Below are positions 7,215 to 11,286 of a DNA stretch of 11,286 bases, piece after piece. The DNA lies in contig SLSH01000130.1 in assembly GCA_007130555.1 (NCBI GenBank), positions 1-11,286 of the forward strand, read 5' to 3'. The DNA is from Bacteroidales bacterium (GTDB taxonomy: Bacteria; Bacteroidota; Bacteroidia; Bacteroidales; ML635J-15). Position numbers and translations under genes: made by a program. How positions within the stretch are numbered: the first letter of the stretch is position 1; each line of letters starts with the position of its first letter. The notes beneath the pieces are model-generated. The model saw nothing but the letters and a program-made list of their open reading frames with translations, made no database searches and was not told where the DNA came from.

Positions 7215-7751
7215 TTATAGTTTATTAGTATTCTTCAATTTTCTAACTTTCAACTCATCGTTACAAAGATATTTTAATTTGAATATTGTTTTTTTATATA
7301 CAGGATGTATATGAGCCTGACTGATTTCGGCAAACGGTATTAATACAAAATTCCGTAAATGAAGCAAAGGATGAGGAACTTGTAGTTTTTTAGTTTTTAT
7401 GATTTCATTATCGTAAAACAAAATATCAATATCCATTGTTCTGCCTGTGTATTTACCGGAATTATTTTTTATTCTTGAAAGCTCATTTTCGATTTTATTG
7501 CATTTTTTCAGCAATTCAGCAGGACTTAGTTTTGTTTCTATAAATAAAACCGCATTTAAAAAATACTTTTTATGTTCAAAACCCCATGGTTCTGCCATAT
7601 ACCATGATGATGATTTAATTATTCTGCCGGCATTTTTATCAATTAATGATACGGCTGATTGCATATTTGTTTTCCTGCAACCTGTATTTCCGCCTATTCC
7701 TAAATATACCTGATGCTTTTTTGTTTTAAATTTTCCGTACAATTTCGACAT
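7215..7751 (-). CDS. folK: 2-amino-4-hydroxy-6-hydroxymethyldihydropteridine diphosphokinase (HPPK)
   Basis: Transfers pyrophosphate from ATP to 6-hydroxymethyl-7,8-dihydropterin, the step before dihydropteroate synthase in folate synthesis. Starting at the ATG at 7751 it has 178 residues. YLGIGGNTG (16-24) is the opening strand-loop. Further on are WYMAEPWGFEHKKYFLNAVLFIETKLSPAELL (50-81), and GRTMDIDILFYD (103-114) with Mg ligands Asp107 and Asp109. PHPLLHLRNFVLIPFAEI (126-143) and HP (149-150) end the core. The frame is open upstream to 7817, but that would overlap the radical SAM gene by 118 bp and add residues absent from the family. The 7751 start still overlaps it by 52 bp, which suggests co-transcription and perhaps translational coupling. 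Confidence 0.94.
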   Translation of the reverse strand: MSKLYGKFKTKKHQVYLGIGGNTGCRKTNMQSAVSLIDKNAGRIIKSSSWYMAEPWGFEHKKYFLNAVLFIETKLSPAELLKKCNKIENELSRIKNNSGKYTGRTMDIDILFYDNEIIKTKKLQVPHPLLHLRNFVLIPFAEISQAHIHPVYKKTIFKLKYLCNDELKVRKLKNTNKL

Positions 7752-8698
7752 ATTTTTATTGATTTTCTGTCTGTGAAAATTTTTTTGCGAAATTCTGAAT
7801 ATTTTTTTGATTTCCAAACTTCCCGAAAAGAATTTTCCTTAATATTTCCCATTGTAAATTCTGCATTTTTATCAAAACAGCAGGGTACAACATAACCGTC
7901 CCACGTAATTACAGCGGAAGAAAACATTCTCCGGCACGAATTTTTAAGTTCAGATTTGATTGTAAGCCTTCCGTTTTCTTTTTTATATCTGGAATAATTT
8001 TCATTTTCGGGAACCAATTCGGGTGAGTTGTATATCTGTGCGGTTTTAATTGCAATTTTATCAATATTATATTTTGATTTAACAGTTTTTAATTCTTTGA
8101 CCTCGTGCTCGTTATGTTTAAAAACCAAAAACTGTAATTCAATTTGAGGTCTTTGTGTTTTTTTATAATTCTTAATTTTTGATAATGCTTTGTAAACCTG
8201 AGAAATATCTGCGTTTTGCCTGTATTTTCCATAAGTTTCCTGATTAAGACCGTCAAGTGAAATTATAAGTTTATCAAGACCTGATTTACAGATATCGTCA
8301 AATTGACTATCAAGTAATTGTGCATTGGTAGAAAACATTGTGTAAATATTATTTTTATTTGCATAAGAAATAAAATCGCAAATATTTTCATGCAATAATG
8401 GTTCTCCCTGAAAATGAAGAATCAAACAAATTAAATTTGATTTCTGTTCATCAATATTTTTTTTAAATAATTCAAAATCCATATAGCCTTTTTCGCGAGT
8501 AAGTTTATCAGTTCCCGTGGGACATTCGGGGCATTTCAGATTGCAGAAATTAACAGGTTCTATTGCAAGGGAATACGGCAGAGGATATGGTAAAAAATTA
8601 AAGCCGTTTTTTTTAAAAATAAAATAAGTTTTACTTTTCAGATAGTTGTACAGCTTGTATAAACTAAGATATTTTGTATTATTAAGATAAAACGGCAT
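7700..8698 (-). CDS. Radical SAM/SPASM domain protein
   Basis: Numbering from the ATG at 8698 (332 residues), the radical SAM cluster motif CNLKCPEC has Cys52, Cys56 and Cys59, inside SLAIEPVNFCNLKCPECPTG. FQGEPLL (96-102) replaces the usual GGEPLL and helps bind S-adenosylmethionine. FSTNAQLL and IISLDGLNQETYGKYR complete the barrel signature. The C-terminal SPASM region, for auxiliary iron-sulfur clusters, has Cys255, ITWDGYVVPCC (264-274), MGNI, and CRNC (317-320). The open frame extends to a TTG at 8755, but the extra residues look unlike the family and a promoter box overlaps them. SPASM enzymes often modify peptides or act in cofactor or cell-envelope pathways; the substrate cannot be told here, and I see no precursor-peptide gene beside it. 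Transcribed into folK. Confidence 0.9.
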   Translation of the reverse strand: MPFYLNNTKYLSLYKLYNYLKSKTYFIFKKNGFNFLPYPLPYSLAIEPVNFCNLKCPECPTGTDKLTREKGYMDFELFKKNIDEQKSNLICLILHFQGEPLLHENICDFISYANKNNIYTMFSTNAQLLDSQFDDICKSGLDKLIISLDGLNQETYGKYRQNADISQVYKALSKIKNYKKTQRPQIELQFLVFKHNEHEVKELKTVKSKYNIDKIAIKTAQIYNSPELVPENENYSRYKKENGRLTIKSELKNSCRRMFSSAVITWDGYVVPCCFDKNAEFTMGNIKENSFREVWKSKKYSEFRKKIFTDRKSIKICRNCTENLKQKSIRYI

Positions 8699-8702
8699 GG
8701 AG

Positions 8703-8730
8703 CAAATATATATATAAAACATCAGTGCAA
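8703..8730 (-). promoter_or_regulatory. Putative promoter of the radical SAM-folK unit
   Basis: On the minus strand TTG (8730-8728) is followed 17 nt later by TATATTTG (8710-8703), an exact TAnnTTTG. The box ends 4 nt before the ATG at 8698, so transcription would begin at or very near that codon, giving a leaderless or nearly leaderless message. Confidence 0.4.
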
Positions 8731-8788
8731 CGAATAAGTTATCTAATTGTTGCAAAACAATACGGCGATTAATTTTGAAATGCTATGA

Positions 8789-9010
8789 ATAAACAGTATT
8801 TTGTTATCAAGAGTTTTATTTAAGGCAGACTTTGGGAACAGAAATTCTAAAACATTAATCAATGAAAGACAGAAAAAATTATTAAATAAAATATTAGACG
8901 GATTTGACGGAAAGTTAACTTCAGTAAAATGGGCAAAGATTGCAAAGTGTTCAAAAGATACAGCAAGATGTCCTCAAAAAGTACTGTTGAAAATCAGTAC
9001 GTTAGGATAA
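8789..9010 (+). pseudogene. Decayed C-terminal fragment of a Fic family protein
   Basis: The plus-strand frame reads VLFKADFGNRNSKTLINERQ and then KKLLNKILDGFDGKLTSVKW with AKIAKCSKDTA after it. This matches the C-terminal helix and winged-helix DNA-binding region of Fic (AMPylase-type) proteins, whose usual form is AxFW..NERQ..(L)DGF.GKLTS.KWAKI.KCS.DTALRDIQDL. The catalytic HPFxxGNGR core is not in the window; an in-frame stop at 8786-8788 cuts the fragment on its N-terminal side. After DTA the expected LRDIQDL is replaced by RCPQKVL, then a stop at 9008-9010. The conserved Trp is Gly here (TGG to GGG would do this). Loss at both ends plus drift at conserved positions indicates a remnant. 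It lies just upstream of repeat copy 2 and diverges from the radical SAM gene. Confidence 0.7.
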
Positions 9011-9022
9011 TTAAATTTTTTG

Positions 9023-9056
9023 TAAATTTGGCTGCCCAAATTTATTTTGATTTTTT
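9023..9056 (+). terminator. Possible terminator hairpin after the Fic remnant
   Basis: TAAATTTGG (9023-9031) pairs perfectly with CCAAATTTA (9036-9044) around a 4-nt loop and is followed by a T-rich run to 9056 in plus orientation. The stem has only two G-C pairs, so intrinsic termination would be weak. It may have served the gene of which the Fic fragment is left. Confidence 0.35.
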
Positions 9057-9076
9057 GTCCTCATGCCGGACGGGCA

Positions 9077-9393
9077 CTTCCTTTTTTTTTGTCGAAAAAA
9101 AGGAAGCAAAAAATGATTGTCGCCGCTTAGAATTTGCTAAAAATTATGGTAATTATCTAAAATTCAGAAACTCGCTCTGCTCAAACAGACTTAATTTCTT
9201 AACGATAATTACCATAATTTTCTTAACGCAAATTCTATTACCGACAGTTATATAAAAAAATTGTGTCGGCATTAACAAAACCACTGCCAACATCAAAGCT
9301 GTTGGCGGTTTTGTATAAGATGCGACATAAAGCGGTGTTCCGACTTTGCATAATTATTAAAATATAACTATTCGTTTGTCGGAACAGTTTAAT
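9077..9393 (+). repeat. Structured intergenic repeat, copy 2
   Basis: Same orientation as copy 1 and gap-free with it over 9077-9238. Hairpin A pairs 9077-9088 with 9095-9106. Hairpin B has an outer stem 9128-9136/9229-9237, a perfect 18-bp stem 9140-9157/9204-9221, and a weaker inner stem (AAATTCAG against CTTAATTT, one mismatch). Within the 18-bp stem, pairs 9149/9212 (G-C; A-T in copy 1) and 9155/9206 (A-T; G-C in copy 1) have changed on both sides. After an 80-nt segment missing from copy 1, the shared words GATGCGAC and AAAGCGGTG resume. A terminal hairpin, TGTTCCGAC (9336-9344) with GTCGGAACA (9378-9386), then leads into GTTTAAT. It occupies the gap downstream of the C69 peptidase gene and upstream of the radical SAM gene. 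Confidence 0.8.
9239..9318. repeat. 80-nt hairpin-rich segment present only in repeat copy 2
   Basis: It lies exactly between CTAT and GATGCGAC, which are adjacent in copy 1 (3067-3078). It holds two hairpins: CCGACA/TGTCGG (9241-9246/9264-9269), and AAAACC plus GCCAACA (9277-9282, 9286-9292) pairing with TGTTGGC plus GGTTTT (9300-9312) across a 3-nt bulge. It is either an insertion in copy 2 or a deletion from copy 1; no clear target duplication flanks it. Confidence 0.6.
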
Positions 9394-9556
9394 TATTTTA
9401 TAAGCTTCTTACAATAAAAAAGATATATTGAAAAAAGAATCCGCAGGTGGAAGAAGTACAAGTTAATTGACAGACACTAATTAGTTCAATTACAGTTAAT
9501 TATGTAATTTGTTGCAAATTTTGCATACACAAAATTACAGATTCCAATATCCTTTT

Positions 9557-11269
9557 CTATTCATGTATAGTAGGCTTATATAAGAACTGGTCTTCGGTTT
9601 CTTCAACAATTCTTCTGTACCATTCTTCGCCATATCCTGGCCACTCGTAATTAGGCACAAAGAATTTATATCCATCGGGTACTTCGGATGGCGTTTTAAT
9701 GTATCCGTCCATATATTTTGTAAATAAATAAGCAAACAGTTCTGTCCATCTTTGATGAGTTTTTTCGCCTGCTTTTACGCTGTATTCGGTAATCATGGCT
9801 ATTGCTTTTTCTTTATCGGTTTCATATATTTCGGTAAATTCCTTATCTAATTTTGCAAGATCATTAAAAAATTCTTTGTACAGTTCGTCCTGAACTTTTA
9901 CAATATCCGGATACATATCTCTGTATCTTGTGTATGCCCAATTTGCAACAAGATTAAATATCCAGAATGCTGATTCCATGGTAAATTCCATAAGGTCTCC
10001 GTTTCCTTCTTCAAAAGCATAAGGGACTTCTGTTATTCCTCCAAAGAGTGGCACATAAACGGTTGTTGCTGCATCGTCAACACCGAACCAGTTAATTCCT
10101 CCTATAGGGTCGGGCAACCATGGTCTTAATTGTCCTACAAAAGAAAATCCGGTTTGTTGTGTTGCTGTTGCTCTTTCGTTGATATATCTTTTGTCGTCAA
10201 GTTTCCATGTAAGCGGTCTCCACCTATATGGTAAATTGTATGGACCTGCTCCTATATCTTTACTCATATCAAGTTCAGTTCCTTCAAGATGGTCTCCCAT
10301 TAAGTCCATAACATTTCTGAGAGAAAGTTTTTCGGTAGGTTTTACCCATAAAGGCATTCTGTTTGTTGCATAACCGTGTTTTCCGAATTTTACATTACCT
10401 TTTGCATATTCCCAGTATTCTTCCATTCCGTCTGTGATTGCATTAAAAAATGCCCAAACTCTGATTTCACAAAATCTTGCTCCTCCAAAAGTAAGCGGAG
10501 CATAAGTATCCGAAAAGCTGAATTCTTCATCTTCTCCATAGAAATATTCCATTTCGCGTGCAAAAGTAATTACATCGGGCGAATTAAATGTTGTTTGTTC
10601 GGGGTCGTTCCAGTTATTTACTTCCTGATATTCAAAAGTAGTAATCCTAGCCTGATTGGCGTGAGCAGATACATACCCGTCGGGAATTTTCAGAGCTACC
10701 CAAACAACACCTTTTGACTTCCCTCCTTTGCCAATGATTTCTAATATCCATGCTTCGTTTTTATCGGCTATTGAAAAAGACTCTCCGCCGGAATAATAAC
10801 CATACTCTTCTACAAGTTCAGTCATTACTTGCATAGCTTCTCTTGCTGTTTTAGCTCTTTGTAAGGCAATATACATTAAACTTCCGTAATCAATTATTCC
10901 TGTAGTGTCAACAAGCTCAGGTCTTCCTCCATAAGTGGTTTCTCCGATAGCAACCTGATGTTCATTTACATTCCCCACTACATTGTATGTTCTGAGAACT
11001 TGTGCAATTTTTCCGAGATACTTGCCCGTATCCCATTCATAAACATCCAGCATCGTTCCGGGAGCATGAACCGCAGCTTTCCAGTAGTAAAGCTCTCCGT
11101 ACAATAAATGACTGTCGGCAGCATAAGTAATCATTATACTGCTATCTGTACTTGCTCCGTTTGTTACGATAAAATTTGTGCATGCATTTGAATTGTTTAT
11201 CAGATAAAAAACAGATAAACAAAAAACTGATAATCCGATTGTAAATTTTGATAAGTTTGTTTTTTTCAT
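9557..11269 (-). CDS. Secreted C69 family dipeptidase (Ntn hydrolase)
   Basis: The 570-residue protein matches family C69 (PepD-like) peptidases, which use an N-terminal Cys nucleophile and cleave dipeptides or short peptides. Residues 1-29 are a signal peptide (KK at 2-3, hydrophobic FTIGLSVFCLSVFYLI, then NNSNA). Cleavage before Cys30 would expose CTNFIVTNGASTDSSIMITY, the family's start motif. Later signatures are GETTYGG (109-115), ADKNEAWILEIIGKG (168-182) and SAHANQARI (201-209). The C-terminal third is rich in aromatic and acidic residues. Export implies a role in periplasmic peptide use. A lipoprotein reading of SNAC is possible, but modifying Cys30 would block the nucleophile. G+C is higher than in neighbours (26/60 in the line from 9601, 18/60 from 5041), perhaps reflecting codon selection. 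Its promoter is outside the window. Downstream, 9394-9556 holds only short A/T palindromes such as TGCAAATTTTGCA (9513-9525). Confidence 0.93.
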   Translation of the reverse strand: MKKTNLSKFTIGLSVFCLSVFYLINNSNACTNFIVTNGASTDSSIMITYAADSHLLYGELYYWKAAVHAPGTMLDVYEWDTGKYLGKIAQVLRTYNVVGNVNEHQVAIGETTYGGRPELVDTTGIIDYGSLMYIALQRAKTAREAMQVMTELVEEYGYYSGGESFSIADKNEAWILEIIGKGGKSKGVVWVALKIPDGYVSAHANQARITTFEYQEVNNWNDPEQTTFNSPDVITFAREMEYFYGEDEEFSFSDTYAPLTFGGARFCEIRVWAFFNAITDGMEEYWEYAKGNVKFGKHGYATNRMPLWVKPTEKLSLRNVMDLMGDHLEGTELDMSKDIGAGPYNLPYRWRPLTWKLDDKRYINERATATQQTGFSFVGQLRPWLPDPIGGINWFGVDDAATTVYVPLFGGITEVPYAFEEGNGDLMEFTMESAFWIFNLVANWAYTRYRDMYPDIVKVQDELYKEFFNDLAKLDKEFTEIYETDKEKAIAMITEYSVKAGEKTHQRWTELFAYLFTKYMDGYIKTPSEVPDGYKFFVPNYEWPGYGEEWYRRIVEETEDQFLYKPTIHE

Positions 11270-11286
11270 TTTTATAAAATTTTAAA

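Noticed and set aside
7752..7817. Upstream extension of folK to 7817
   Set aside because: It would add 22 residues not seen in HPPK proteins and deepen the overlap with the radical SAM gene to 118 bp. The ATG at 7751 fits the family better.
8929..9255. Open reading frame of 108 codons over the Fic remnant end and repeat copy 2
   Set aside because: It joins an out-of-frame piece of the Fic fragment to the repeat hairpins. No coherent protein family is visible.
2909..9393. CRISPR-like array
   Set aside because: The repeat copies are over 6 kb apart, long and structured, with no regular short repeats or spacers and no cas genes.
9535..9735. Short minus-strand frame at the 3' end of the C69 gene
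   Set aside because: It is in another frame of a clearly coding region, with no family resemblance.

Overview
The window looks like a chromosomal stretch from a low-G+C member of the Bacteroidota, probably Bacteroidales-like. Three things point there: A/T-rich intergenic DNA, several upstream motifs fitting the Bacteroidota promoter (-7 TAnnTTTG, -33 TTTG/TTG) with no clear Shine-Dalgarno sequences, and protein variants typical of the phylum (the large alpha-2-macroglobulin-like protein and a secreted C69 peptidase). The assignment is inferred from sequence features, not from a marker gene.

Layout, left to right. 1-2753 (minus) is the N-terminal half of an alpha-2-macroglobulin family protein that runs off the left edge. 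2754-3338 is intergenic and holds copy 1 of a structured repeat plus a wide-looped inverted repeat. 3339-4022 (minus) is lipB, lipoate biosynthesis. Divergent from it, at 4172-4891 (plus), is an unrecognised putative lipoprotein. 4990-6440 (plus) is a tight yicC-gmk pair. Convergent with gmk is tadA (6446-6880, minus). A 334-bp gap follows, with a strong hairpin and a fragment matching the 3' end of the repeat. Then come folK (7215-7751, minus) and an overlapping radical SAM/SPASM gene (7700-8698, minus). 8699-9556 is a non-coding region with a decayed Fic-family C-terminal fragment and repeat copy 2. The last gene is a secreted C69 dipeptidase (9557-11269, minus), whose start codon lies 17 bp from the right edge.

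Most identifiable genes are housekeeping: protein lipoylation (lipB), nucleotide metabolism (gmk), RNA processing (yicC), wobble-base editing (tadA) and folate synthesis (folK). They do not form one pathway. The two transcription units that look real are yicC-gmk and radical SAM-folK.

The most unusual content is intergenic. Two copies of a repeat, in the same orientation and about 88% identical over 162 aligned positions by hand count, fold into nested hairpins. Two stem base pairs differ between the copies by compensatory changes on both sides. The copies then diverge by an 80-nt insertion and by wholly different terminal hairpins set in the same flanking words. I see no CRISPR array, tRNA, rRNA, intact transposase or defence operon.
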